Assembly (NCBI RefSeq): GCF_004297125.1
Contig: NZ_SCVD01000020.1
Location: 248,001 to 312,000, forward strand
Reading direction: 5' to 3'
Length of the DNA: 64,000 bases
Source of the DNA: Phenylobacterium sp.
GTDB lineage: Bacteria; Pseudomonadota; Alphaproteobacteria; Caulobacterales; Caulobacteraceae
Position 1 is the first letter of the stretch. Every line of letters starts with the position of its first letter. Below the pieces are notes generated by a model. The model was not told the DNA's origin, did no database searches, and saw nothing but the letters and a program-made list of their open reading frames with translations. A program made the translations under genes and the position numbers. Shown here in pieces: positions 35,038 through 43,970 of this stretch.

Positions 35038-35066
35038 TTTACGTATGCGTACATCTTGTACGTACG
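35038..35066. promoter_or_regulatory. Putative tandem-TetR operator, site B
   Basis: TTTACGTATGCGTACA begins at 35038. A perfect dyad CGTAC-ATCTT-GTACG spans 35048-35062. The left half matches site A (TTTACGT-N4-GTACA). It lies 67 bp upstream of the TonB receptor start and 172 bp upstream of the divergent tandem TetR. A weaker ATGCGTAC repeat at 35168-35175 lies nearer the regulator. Confidence 0.55.
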
Positions 35067-35237
35067 ACGACGAATTTCTGTCAAGCCGCACTATTTCCGA
35101 GGCGCGGACACAGACCGGAGCCCTCGATCGCCGCTCGGAGCTAGGAGATCCGAGACTTCGCCTACGGATGCGTACCCAACGTCCTGCGGATGCCGAATGG
35201 CTTGGCGAAGGGCGCGCTTCGCCGTTATGTGGCCGGC

Positions 35238-36533
35238 ATGGGGCGACGCACTGTCTCGGAAGATGACCTGGCCCGTCCGCCGGAGGCGCCGCCGCTGCGC
35301 GCGCGGTTCGAGGCCCTGCTCGACGAGGCGGCGCGCCAGTTCAACGACCATGGCGTCCTCCTGACCTCGCTCCCCGACATCGCCGACGGACTCGAGCTCT
35401 CCCGGGCGGCGCTCTACTACTACGTCGATGACCGGGAGGACCTCGTCTTCAAGGTCTACCGGCGGTCCGTCGAGGTGCTGGCCCGCAACCTCGAAGCGTC
35501 GGCGCAGACCGGCCAGACCGTGCTTGAGTCGATCAACGCCTTCGTCGCCGCGACCCTGTCGCCGGCAGCGCCCGAGATCGCCGCCCTGAACGAGATCGGC
35601 CTGCTGCGCGAGCCGGAACGGGCCACGATCCTGGCGCTCCACGCCGGGGTGATCGCGCGGCTCGGCGGCATCCTCGAGGGCGGGATCCGCGCGGGCGAGA
35701 TACGGCGCTGCGACACCGACGTCGCGGCCCGCTGCATCGTCAGCATGGTCTACTGGCTGCCCCTCGCCCACCGATGGCGGGCTTGGCAGGCCCTGGACCG
35801 CCAGCGCCTCATCGCCTTGATCTGCGACCTCGTGGCCAACGGTGTCGCGGCGGATCGGCGCGAGATCCGCTCGCCGGTCCGCATGGACCTCACGCCGCTC
35901 CGGGCGGGCGAGACCGTCGCACTCGACCCGGCCGGGCTGCGCGAGGCGCGCCGGGAGACCATCCTCCGGACCGCATCGAGGCTGTTCGACGCCAAGGGCA
36001 TCGACACCACCTCGCTCGAGGAGATCGCCGCGGCGCTCGGCACCAGCACGCGGACCCTCTACCGCAACGTGGGCGACAAGCCCTCCATCGTGAAGGCATG
36101 CTACGAGCGGGCCTTCCGCATCGCCCTCTACATCTCCGACGCCGCGGGGCTCCTCGACCTCTCGGCGGCCGAGGCCCTGGACGCGCAGCAACGGGCCCAC
36201 GCGATCGCCCAGCAAGACCCCGCGATCGCCCCGCTTCGGCATGGCAGCGGGCTTGACGCCCTCGCGCCAGACGCCCGGGCCGTGGTCGACGACATGGCTG
36301 ACCAACTGACGGTCGCGGCCCGCACGCGCATCCACCAGGCGCAGGCCGAGAACGAGATCCGCCGCCTGGACGCCGAGGAGTTTCTCGTGCTCGCCACCGG
36401 CCCCTCAGCCTGGCTCGCCAAGCCGTTCATCGAGACGACGCCCCAGCGCCGCATCGAGATCGCCGACGCCGTCGCAGACTTTGTGCGCCTTGGACTGACG
36501 GCGTTGGACGCCGGTTCCGAGCGCGGCCGCTGA
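35238..36533 (+). CDS. Tandem (two-domain) TetR regulator 2
   Basis: This is a two-unit TetR protein of about 431 residues. The first HTH (LPDIADGLELSRAALYYYVD) is at about 38-60; the second (TTSLEEIAAALGTSTRTLYR) is at about 258-280 after ARRETILRTASRLF. ATG 35238 is a choice; ATG 35190 in the same frame adds 16 residues, and neither has a strong ribosome site. Its first unit is clearly homologous to that of the regulator at 28804 (shared DREDL, EIAALNEI-like segments). It is divergent from the TBDR-esterase-phoD operon with operator-like site B between, so it probably controls that operon and itself. Confidence 0.85.
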   Translation: MGRRTVSEDDLARPPEAPPLRARFEALLDEAARQFNDHGVLLTSLPDIADGLELSRAALYYYVDDREDLVFKVYRRSVEVLARNLEASAQTGQTVLESINAFVAATLSPAAPEIAALNEIGLLREPERATILALHAGVIARLGGILEGGIRAGEIRRCDTDVAARCIVSMVYWLPLAHRWRAWQALDRQRLIALICDLVANGVAADRREIRSPVRMDLTPLRAGETVALDPAGLREARRETILRTASRLFDAKGIDTTSLEEIAAALGTSTRTLYRNVGDKPSIVKACYERAFRIALYISDAAGLLDLSAAEALDAQQRAHAIAQQDPAIAPLRHGSGLDALAPDARAVVDDMADQLTVAARTRIHQAQAENEIRRLDAEEFLVLATGPSAWLAKPFIETTPQRRIEIADAVADFVRLGLTALDAGSERGR

Positions 36534-36611
36534 ACCAGGTTGATCTGTCCGCGGTGCGCCCGGAACGGTCGTCGGCCCACCGGGCCTCCATCGCCTGGCC
36601 GGGGCGCGCCG

Positions 36612-37367
36612 TCAGATGTTCTGGCCGCCCGAGACTTCGATCCGCTGCGCGTTGACCCAGCGGCTGTCCGGGCCCAGCAGGGTTGCGACCATCGGGCCGA
36701 TGTCGTCAGGGGTCCCGACGCGGCCCAAGGCCGTCATGGCGGCGAAGGCGTCGTTGTAGGCCGGCGTGTCGCGCACCGCCCCGCCCAGGAAGTCGGTCTC
36801 TATGGCCCCCGGCGCGATGGCGTTCGCGGTGATGCCGCGCCCGCCCAGTTCCTTCGCCATATAGAGCGTCAGGACTTCGATGGCGCCCTTGGCGGCGGAG
36901 TAGGCCGAGAAGCCCGGATAGGTGACGCGGGTCAGGCCCGAAGAGAAGTTCACGATCCGCCCGCCGTCGGCCAGCAGCGGCAGCAGCGCCTGGGTGAGGA
37001 AGAACACGCCCTTCACATGAACGTCGAACAGCAGGTCGAACTGAGCCTCCGTTGTCTCCGCGAAGGCGGTCATCTCACCGTGGCCGGCGTTGTTCACGAG
37101 GTGGTCGAAGCGGTCGCGCCCCCACGTCCCCGTCAACACTGAGCGCACACGGTCGACGAACGCTGGGAATTCCGTGAGGTCCCCGACATCCAGCTGCAGC
37201 GCCACGGCCTTCCGGCCGAGCGCCTGGATCTCGGAGACGACGGCCTGCGCGCCGTCGGCGCCGCTCCGGTAGGTGAGGATGACGTCGCCGCCGTGGCGCG
37301 CGATGCTGAGGGCGGTGTTGCGGCCGAGTCCGCGGCTGGCGCCGGTCACGATCGAGATGGTGGTCAT
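36612..37367 (-). CDS. Short-chain dehydrogenase/reductase (SDR)
   Basis: This is a 251-residue classical SDR. TGASRGLG at about 8-15, NNAGHGEM at about 92-99, FSSGL near 144 and YSAAKGA near 157-163 supply the cofactor and catalytic residues; the C-terminus WVNAQRIEVSGGQNI is typical of FabG-like members. LTYRSG after the second strand suggests NADP(H). It is divergent from the LysR gene at 37521, a usual arrangement for LysR targets. The substrate is unknown. Confidence 0.88.
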   Translation of the reverse strand: MTTISIVTGASRGLGRNTALSIARHGGDVILTYRSGADGAQAVVSEIQALGRKAVALQLDVGDLTEFPAFVDRVRSVLTGTWGRDRFDHLVNNAGHGEMTAFAETTEAQFDLLFDVHVKGVFFLTQALLPLLADGGRIVNFSSGLTRVTYPGFSAYSAAKGAIEVLTLYMAKELGGRGITANAIAPGAIETDFLGGAVRDTPAYNDAFAAMTALGRVGTPDDIGPMVATLLGPDSRWVNAQRIEVSGGQNI

Positions 37368-37495
37368 GGTGTGCTCCTTTGGTCACGAAGGCCTCCGCCA
37401 CCGGGCGCCATGCCCGCGCGGCAGACATTCGTCTTCGACGCCCGTCTAGCTACAGAGGGGTGTGGGCCCGAAGAACGACCTTGTTTCTTTGGCAG

Positions 37496-37514
37496 CCATG
37501 CCTCACAGGCATGG
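37496..37514. repeat. Perfect inverted repeat before the LysR start
   Basis: CCATGCC and GGCATGG (7 bp, loop TCACA) end six bases before the LysR ATG at 37521. It could be a LysR binding half or an mRNA hairpin at the ribosome site. Confidence 0.5.
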
Positions 37515-37520
37515 ATCGCC

Positions 37521-38423
37521 ATGGAACTTCGCCATCTCAGGTACTTCGTTGCGGTCGCTGAGGAGGGCAGCCTCACCGTCGCGGCCGAGAAGCGGCTGCA
37601 CACCGCCCAACCCTCGCTGAGCCGGCAGCTCCGCGATCTGGAGCACGAGGTGGGCGCCCAGCTTTTCGTCCGTAACTCCCGCGGCGTCGAACTCACGCCG
37701 GCGGGGCAGGCCTTCCTTGAGCACGCCCGGCTGTCGCTGCATCAGGCGGGCGAGGCGGTGGCCGCCGCCCGGCGCGCGGCGCGGCCTCCGAAGACCAGCT
37801 TCTCGGTGGGCTTCCTGACGGGCCAGGAGGTGGAGTGGCTGCGGCGCCTGACGGACCTGCTGCAGGACCAGCTGAAGGACATCGACCTCCGGGTCTCGAG
37901 CGACTTCTCGCCGCATGTGGCCGACGCGGTGGCGCGGGGCGACATCGATCTCGGATTCTCGCGGATCGAGCCCAAGCCCGAGGTCAGCTACAAGGTCATC
38001 GCCCACGAGCCGATCGTCGCGATCCTGCCTCGCGATCATCCGCTGGCCGCCCAGGCCGCGATCGATCCACGCGACCTCGATCCGCGCGCCTTCATCGGGT
38101 ACTCGGACACGCCGCACGTACTGCGGGACGTCGTCGACCGATACCTGCGCGACCGCGGCGTCGCCGTCTCACCCACGCATTTCCTGGATGGGTTCGCGAC
38201 GGGCATATCGCTCGTGGCCTCGACCGGAGGGGTCACCCTGCTGCCGGCCTATGTGGAGCCTCTGCTGCCGACGTCGGTCGTCAGCCGGCAGCTCACCGGC
38301 AACGCGCCCGTCATCGAGGTGGCGGCAGGCTATCGCGCCGACAACCCCTCGCCGGTCCTGAAGTTCTTCCTGGAAAACATCGACCAGCTCATCGCCGCCC
38401 GATCCGCGGGCGCTCCGCGCTGA
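37521..38423 (+). CDS. LysR-family regulator
   Basis: This is a 300-residue LysR-type protein from ATG 37521 (ELRHLRYFVAVAEEGSLTVA). The HTH spans about 18-40 (AEKRLHTAQPSLSRQLRDLE), with LTPAGQAFLEHAR closing the linker. The periplasmic-binding-like effector domain occupies about 90-295 (VGFLTGQEVEWL, AILPRDHPLAAQ). The HTH resembles aromatic-catabolism members such as CatR/BenM. It is divergent from an SDR gene. No inducer can be named. Confidence 0.9.
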   Translation: MELRHLRYFVAVAEEGSLTVAAEKRLHTAQPSLSRQLRDLEHEVGAQLFVRNSRGVELTPAGQAFLEHARLSLHQAGEAVAAARRAARPPKTSFSVGFLTGQEVEWLRRLTDLLQDQLKDIDLRVSSDFSPHVADAVARGDIDLGFSRIEPKPEVSYKVIAHEPIVAILPRDHPLAAQAAIDPRDLDPRAFIGYSDTPHVLRDVVDRYLRDRGVAVSPTHFLDGFATGISLVASTGGVTLLPAYVEPLLPTSVVSRQLTGNAPVIEVAAGYRADNPSPVLKFFLENIDQLIAARSAGAPR

Positions 38424-38544
38424 CCTTTGCTGCGCACAGCATGGAGGTCCGCGGCGGGCTATGACGGGTCGGGGCGCCCCAACGTGGCGCCCATCGCGTT
38501 GACGCGGCGCATCCGATTCTGTCCTGTGGTGCGCGGAGGCGCGA

Positions 38545-39555
38545 ATGACCATCCCGATCGAATGGGTGCACAGGCGCTTTGAGTCGCAGAATGGAGGTCT
38601 GTTCGACGATCTCCTGCGGCGGACTGGCGTCGCGCCCGGGGCCGAGTTCCTCACGCGGGCGGAAAACACGCTCCTGATGCTTCACAGCATCATGGCGCTT
38701 CGCGATGAGGGCCATGCCCTCGGCAGCCGCCGCTTGCCGCCGGGTTTCGCCTCGGTCGGGCTTCGGGTGATGGGCAGCGCGCGCACGCTGGGCGCGGGCC
38801 TGGAGGCGCTCAGCCGATATTTCGCGGTGGCGAACGCGACCTTCCAACTCGACCTGAGCATCCACGGGGACGAGGCGGAAATCATCCTCCGTGCGACGGG
38901 CCCCGACCGGGTCCAGGCCGCCTTGCTGGAGGACATTTGGCTGGCGCCCCTCAACGCGTTCATGGCCTGGCACATCCGTGACCGGACGCCGGTGATTTCC
39001 ATCACGACCGCGTGCCCGGACCATCCCAGCCTCGGCGGACGCCATTTCTGGGACAGCACGCCGGTCGTCGCGAACGGACGCACGGCGCTGCGCCTGCCGA
39101 CCGCGTGCCTGGCCCTCGAGCGTCGCGCCGCCTCGTTCGAGGAACCGTTGTGGGACGCCTTACGGTTTTCGCTAAGCGACGATCGCGAGCCCGCCACGCT
39201 CTTGGATGGCGCGCCGATCGACGCCCACACGCCACGACAGGCCTTCATGATCCTGCCGCATCTCGGCGCGCGCCAGGCCCGCCGGCGGGTGCGAAAAGCC
39301 ACCGGCGCCAGCTTCCGCGACCTGCGGGCCGAAGCGATCGTCGGGCGGGCCCGTGACCTCCTGTCGGAGACCGATCGCTCGGTGTCGGACATCGCCGCGG
39401 AGCTCGGCTACGCCGAGGAGCGCAGCTTCCGCCGCTTCCTGCGCGGGCGCACCGGCCTGTCCCCGAGCGCCATCCGAGCCGAGGGCAAGTCCGACGCACG
39501 CCTGACCGCTGTGCATCGTCAGATCCACGACCTCACGCGCATCATGGACGCGTAG
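38545..39555 (+). CDS. AraC-family regulator with OruR-type ligand domain
   Basis: This is a 336-residue regulator. The N-terminal about 190 residues are the AraC ligand-binding (Arabinose_bd/OruR-like) domain with LPPGFASVGLRVMGSARTLG. The C-terminal HTH_18 includes AEAIVGRARDLLSETDRSVS, DIAAELGYAEERSFRRFLRG and RTGLSPSAIRAEG. Its 3' end overlaps the end of the convergent tannase gene by 14 bp. The neighbouring TBDR-tannase operon is a plausible target. Confidence 0.88.
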   Translation: MTIPIEWVHRRFESQNGGLFDDLLRRTGVAPGAEFLTRAENTLLMLHSIMALRDEGHALGSRRLPPGFASVGLRVMGSARTLGAGLEALSRYFAVANATFQLDLSIHGDEAEIILRATGPDRVQAALLEDIWLAPLNAFMAWHIRDRTPVISITTACPDHPSLGGRHFWDSTPVVANGRTALRLPTACLALERRAASFEEPLWDALRFSLSDDREPATLLDGAPIDAHTPRQAFMILPHLGARQARRRVRKATGASFRDLRAEAIVGRARDLLSETDRSVSDIAAELGYAEERSFRRFLRGRTGLSPSAIRAEGKSDARLTAVHRQIHDLTRIMDA

Positions 39556-41200
39556 GCGGAACTGCCCCGCGCCCCTGCCGCGACACGGCCGGGGCCGCAC
39601 ATGTGAAGCTCCCGGCCTGGCGGGGGTCGCCGATCCCGCGATACTGGATCCAGGTCGGAAAGGCGCAAAGCGGGCGTTGGCCCCGGGCCGTCGGAGATCC
39701 ATCCTCGATGGTCAGGCCGTCCGGCGCCGTCCCGGCTTCGCGCCAGACATCGAGCGCCGCCAGCGGGTCCCAGATCGGCTCAAAGGCGCTGAGTCCCCCC
39801 GGTCCATGACCATAGCCCGGGATCGTGAAGAACCGCGCCGAGCGCACCAGGCGCGCCTTGCCGTTCAGGGCCTCGAGCCGGCGCCAGTACTCGTCGGTGG
39901 ACCAGGGACTGACGATGGCGTCGGCGAGACCGTGGACGACGATCAGCTTGCCGCCGTGGGCGGTGAAGTCCGACAGGTCGATGGGCGGCGCGTCGAGGCT
40001 GCGAGCCGCGGCATCGAGAGCCGGAGCCAGGTCGCCGGGCGCCGTCGGATCGACCTTCAGCGCGTTCAGAGCAGGATCGCGCGCCGCGACGAAGCGCAGG
40101 AAGCCGTCCCAGAAGTGGCCGATGATCGGCATCTCGGGCACGGGCGGCGACACCGGCGCGGTCTGCCCAAGTTGCTGCGCGCCCCGAAGGTCGGCGCCCT
40201 GCAGGACGGGCCAGCCCGGATAGGCGCGCTCGCCCGACCGGCGATAGGCGAAGCGGACTGGCGAGGCGTAGCGGCGAAGGGCGGCGATCTGCGGCGGACT
40301 CAGACACGGGTGGGTCGCCGCGGCGGGCCCGCAGGCGATCGGCGCCAGGTCCGCCCGGCATGCGTCGGGATTGGAAACCAGCCGATCGGCGAGACCATCG
40401 AGCGCGTCGCACTGCGTCATCACCGTCTCGAAGAGCAGCGCCTGCAGGTCTGGCCCCACATAGGCGCCGGGCTTGGCAAAGCCGTGCATGACATGGCCGA
40501 ACGCCAGGGCCGCTGTCCCTCCGTTCCAGAAGGGATACAGGGCGATGGCGCCGTCGAAGTCGCGCGGCCAGCGCGAGACGGCCACCAGGGCTTCGCGACC
40601 GCCGTTCGAGCCGCCTGCGAAATAGACGCTCTCCGCCTCGCGCCCATAGTAGGCCCGCGTGAGCGCCAGGCTGGCGTCGCGGGTCTTCTTGATCGCATCC
40701 CCGGCATAGTTCCGGAACGCCTCCTCGTTCAGCGCGAACTCGGCGTCGACGGCCGGGATCGGCGCGGAGGCGCTGTTCGACTGGTGACCGCTATCGCTGC
40801 CGAACACCACATAGCCGCGCTGCAGCGGGGTTGGCACCTTGTCGGCGGGCAGATCGAAGAGCGGGCCATCGGTGACCGGCATGACGCCATCGAAGCCGCC
40901 CCCGCCCAGCATGAGCGCCTTGCCGTTCCACGCGCTTGGCAGCGAGAGCGAGACGCGGATTTCAGGCGCATCTCCGATCGGCCGGATCGCCGCCTCGACC
41001 TTGCAATGGCCAGCGTCGCCGCCAGGCCGCCCCTCGACCGCTGCGGTGACGACGTAAGCACCGCGCGTCGGCAAGCCGATCGCCGAGGCCGGCGCGTTCC
41101 ACCCCTTCAAGGCCGAACAGGCAGCGACGCCGGGCGTCTCCGCACATGCGGCCGAGGCGGCCAAAAGCCCCGCCACGGCGCCCAACACCCATGCTCGCAT
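39542..41200 (-). CDS. Tannase/feruloyl esterase family hydrolase
   Basis: This is a 552-residue secreted esterase. The signal peptide (about 1-20) ends in AACA. The nucleophile elbow is GGSNGGRE at 196-203 with S198; KLIVVHGLADAIVSPWSTDE and IPGYGHGPGG carry the Asp and His of the triad. Several Cys (for example in DACRADLAPIACG) match the family's disulfides. Members cleave ester bonds of gallate, ferulate or aromatic polyester monomers (MHETase belongs here). The start overlaps the stop of the upstream TonB receptor (ATGA), so uptake and ester cleavage are co-expressed. The exact substrate cannot be told. Confidence 0.9.
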   Translation of the reverse strand: MRAWVLGAVAGLLAASAACAETPGVAACSALKGWNAPASAIGLPTRGAYVVTAAVEGRPGGDAGHCKVEAAIRPIGDAPEIRVSLSLPSAWNGKALMLGGGGFDGVMPVTDGPLFDLPADKVPTPLQRGYVVFGSDSGHQSNSASAPIPAVDAEFALNEEAFRNYAGDAIKKTRDASLALTRAYYGREAESVYFAGGSNGGREALVAVSRWPRDFDGAIALYPFWNGGTAALAFGHVMHGFAKPGAYVGPDLQALLFETVMTQCDALDGLADRLVSNPDACRADLAPIACGPAAATHPCLSPPQIAALRRYASPVRFAYRRSGERAYPGWPVLQGADLRGAQQLGQTAPVSPPVPEMPIIGHFWDGFLRFVAARDPALNALKVDPTAPGDLAPALDAAARSLDAPPIDLSDFTAHGGKLIVVHGLADAIVSPWSTDEYWRRLEALNGKARLVRSARFFTIPGYGHGPGGLSAFEPIWDPLAALDVWREAGTAPDGLTIEDGSPTARGQRPLCAFPTWIQYRGIGDPRQAGSFTCAAPAVSRQGRGAVPPTRP

Positions 41201-43401
41201 CAGAAGCGCGCCTTGAGCTCGGCGCCCACCTGCCGCGGCGCCCCGAACGAGCCGTCGCGGCTGCCGAAGCCATCCACCGCGAGCATGGACGTCCAGTAGC
41301 CCTTGTTGAACAGATTGGTCGCGAACAGGCGGACGCTGTAGGCGTCGTCCGGAGCGTCCCAGATGACGTTGGCGTCCACGACGGCGAAGGCGGACTGGCT
41401 CTCGGCCGGATCGTTGAACTCCCGGAAATAGAGCTTGGACCGATAGGCCACGTCGCCCCGCACCGTGAGCTGACCCCAGTCCTCGCGGCCCGTCATGTAC
41501 TGCGCGCCGACGCCGCCCGAATACTTCGGGGCGTTCGGCAGGCGGTTGCCCCGCACATTCTGGGCGCCGAGGCTCGGGTTCAATGAGTCGACGCTGGTGA
41601 AGTCCAGGAACTTGGCGTCCAGGATCGACGCGTTGGCGTTGAAGCTCCAGTGCTCGACCGGAGCCCAGTTCGCTTCGACCTCGACGCCCTTCAGCCGGGC
41701 GGACGCCGCATTGGTGATGCGGCCGGCGATGCCCACCACCTGGGTGAGCTGGAAGTCGCTGTAGTCGTACCAGAAGGCCGAGGCGTTCAGGCGCAGGGTG
41801 CGGCCCAGCAGCTCGCTCTTGAAGCCCGCCTCATACGACTTGATGTACTCCGGCGCGAAGGCGTTGTTGCACCCGGAGTTGTTCACACCGCCAGCCTTGA
41901 AGCCCTTCGACACCGTCGCGAAGGTGTTGACGTTGCCGCTGACCTCGTACTGCGCGCCGGCCCGATAGGTGACGCCGTCGTACATCAGGTCGTCCACCTG
42001 CCGCGGGCAGGTGTTGAGCGTGGTGGCTCCCGTCACAAGGCTGCCGATGTAGTTGCGATGCACGACATCGATGTCGTCGCGCGAGTAGCGCAGGCCGCCG
42101 ATCAGCTTCAGGCGCTCGGTGATTTTCACGGTCGCGTCGGCGAACGCGGCCCGCGACACCGTCTTGGCTTCCGGCATGTCCTGCACCAGGAACGAGTTCC
42201 GCGGCAGCGGGGCGAAACCGAGCGGGAAAGCGTAGAAGGTGACGATCGAGAGCTTGTCGCGCGCGTAGTAGGCTCCGGCCACCCAGTCGACCGGACCCGT
42301 CGCGCCGCCCAGGTTGAACTCCTGGGAGAAAGTCGTCGCGTGCTCGTCGGCGTGGGACTCCACGATCGTCAGGTCCACCCCGTCGCGGTCCATGTCGAAC
42401 TGGTTGTCGTAGCGCTGGAAGGCGGTGATCGACTTCACCTGTAGCGCCTCCCCCTGCCAGGTCAGGGTGTTGCTGATCTGCTCGATGTTGCGCGCGCTAC
42501 CGGTGACGCCAAGGGCGCTGGTCCGCAGCTTCTTGGTCGGCACGATCGCCGCCGCGATGAACGGGTTGAGCGCCAAGCCGGTGGCGTTGGGCCGGGTCGA
42601 CGGCACATAGTAGTCGGCCGCCCCGCTGGCATGGATCGCGCTGAAGGCCAGATCGTTGGTCAGGCCCGGCGCGATGTCGACGCTGACCCGCAGGCGCGCC
42701 GCCGTCGTCGACAGCGTGTCGAGGTCCGGTCCGCCGGCGATATTCTTCACGAAGCCGTCGCTCCGCTTGTTGCGGTCGATGACCAGGCGGGCGCGGACGC
42801 GATCTCCCACCGGCGCGTTCAGCACCCCCTGGAGGTGGTATTCGTCGTAGGTCGCATAGCTGGCCAGCACCTGGCCGCCGAAGTCGGACTTCGGCGCGAC
42901 GCTGAGGAAGTTGATGGCTCCGGCGTTGGCGTTGCGGCCATACAGCGTACCCTGTGGCCCGCGCAGCAGCTCGACCCGGTCCAGGTCGGCCTGGGCCAGC
43001 ACCATGCTGGGGCTGCGCGGCTGGTAGACGCCATCGATGTTCACCGCCACCGAGGGCGCGCCGGTGGTCGTCGAGCGGCCGACGCCGCGGATCGCGATCT
43101 GGGTGGTGCCCAGACTGCGGCCGAACGTGACGTTGGGCACTGCGAACTGCAGGGTGGAGACGTCGTCGATGCCGCGGTTGGCCAGCGCCGCGCCACTCAG
43201 GGCGGTGATGGCGGCGGGCACGTCCTGGACCGATTCCGACCGTCGCTGCGCCGTCACGACCAACTCTTCGAGCTGGGCCCCCTGGTTGGGCTGAGAAGGT
43301 TCGGCGCCCTGTTGCGCCAGAGCGGCGCCGGAAAGGGCGCTGCTTCCGAACAGGACCGCGAGGCCAGGGATCACACACTGGCGGCGCTGCTTATGAATCA
43401 T
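41200..43401 (-). CDS. TonB-dependent receptor coupled to tannase-type esterase
   Basis: This is an outer-membrane importer of about 733 residues. ATG 43401 gives a signal peptide ending near GAALAQ, then LEELVVTAQRRSESVQDVPA (TonB box and plug start) and LLRGPQGTLYGRNANAGAIN; the end is VGAELKARF. The region before the start has GAGGGGGA as ribosome site, held in a perfect 8-bp hairpin with TCCCCCTC. The stop is shared with the tannase start. It is closely similar in plug and C-terminus to the receptor at 32761, so the two are paralogues with parallel operon layouts. Confidence 0.92.
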   Translation of the reverse strand: MIHKQRRQCVIPGLAVLFGSSALSGAALAQQGAEPSQPNQGAQLEELVVTAQRRSESVQDVPAAITALSGAALANRGIDDVSTLQFAVPNVTFGRSLGTTQIAIRGVGRSTTTGAPSVAVNIDGVYQPRSPSMVLAQADLDRVELLRGPQGTLYGRNANAGAINFLSVAPKSDFGGQVLASYATYDEYHLQGVLNAPVGDRVRARLVIDRNKRSDGFVKNIAGGPDLDTLSTTAARLRVSVDIAPGLTNDLAFSAIHASGAADYYVPSTRPNATGLALNPFIAAAIVPTKKLRTSALGVTGSARNIEQISNTLTWQGEALQVKSITAFQRYDNQFDMDRDGVDLTIVESHADEHATTFSQEFNLGGATGPVDWVAGAYYARDKLSIVTFYAFPLGFAPLPRNSFLVQDMPEAKTVSRAAFADATVKITERLKLIGGLRYSRDDIDVVHRNYIGSLVTGATTLNTCPRQVDDLMYDGVTYRAGAQYEVSGNVNTFATVSKGFKAGGVNNSGCNNAFAPEYIKSYEAGFKSELLGRTLRLNASAFWYDYSDFQLTQVVGIAGRITNAASARLKGVEVEANWAPVEHWSFNANASILDAKFLDFTSVDSLNPSLGAQNVRGNRLPNAPKYSGGVGAQYMTGREDWGQLTVRGDVAYRSKLYFREFNDPAESQSAFAVVDANVIWDAPDDAYSVRLFATNLFNKGYWTSMLAVDGFGSRDGSFGAPRQVGAELKARF

Positions 43402-43736
43402 CTGAATTTCCCCCTCGGTATTGTTTGTTGAGGGGGACATCTGCGGAGAAACTGCGGACGCGGGGAGGTCCGGTTCGGACATCCGCGGGCGCCGTTCCGG
43501 TCGCAGGCGAATGTCGCGCGCGCCCGCCCTCCACGCGCCGGGCTGCCGGCGCCTCGCACCGGCGACCACGCGGCGGCGGGTGTGAAAGGAAGCAAGGCAC
43601 GCACACCGGCCCTTGTCACCCAAGCGGAAGGCCTCTATCCGGCCCTTCGGCATAAACGGTACAGAAACACAAAAACTGGCGCCGGTGGCGGCCGCGGGCT
43701 GTCCGCCACCGAGGCTCATCGAGAAGGCCTAAGTCC
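43402..43736. other. Divergent intergenic region without a gene
   Basis: Apart from the hairpin at 43409-43437, this 335-bp gap between the TBDR operon and the 77-residue ORF holds GC-rich sequence and an A-rich patch near 43650-43675. No coding sequence or operator resembling sites A or B is evident. Confidence 0.5.
43409..43437 (-). promoter_or_regulatory. 5'-UTR hairpin sequestering the ribosome binding site
   Basis: In the receptor mRNA (minus strand) TCCCCCTC pairs perfectly with GAGGGGGA across a 13-base A-rich loop. The second arm is the Shine-Dalgarno, 7 bases before the ATG at 43401. This could be a thermosensor or a protein-binding translational switch. Confidence 0.5.
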
Positions 43737-43970
43737 ATGATCAACCTGAACGACCGCGTCGCGCTGATGATGAGCCGCGCCCATGCGGAACGCCTGGCCC
43801 TGGTGGCGGAGGCCGAAGAGATCGCGGCGCGTTGGGCCGACTTGGCCGACACCACGGACCAGATCTTACCCCGGCAGGGCTGGGAGCAGAGCGCGCTCGA
43901 GCTCCGGAAGGCGGGCCTGTCCGGTCCGGCGTCGGCAGTTGTCGCAGGCTGGCGGCTGGGGGAGATGTGA
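43737..43970 (+). CDS. Small ORF coupled to tandem TetR 3, function unknown
   Basis: This is a 77-residue product, mostly helical and charged in the first half (NLNDRVALMMSRAHAERLAL, then EAEEIAARWADLADTTDQIL), with no membrane span or signal. Its stop overlaps the GTG start of the tandem TetR gene, and its 3' end supplies that gene's GGGGGAG ribosome site. I do not recognise a family. It may be a leader peptide for coupling or a small regulator-associated protein; it might also be non-coding. Confidence 0.45.
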   Translation: MINLNDRVALMMSRAHAERLALVAEAEEIAARWADLADTTDQILPRQGWEQSALELRKAGLSGPASAVVAGWRLGEM

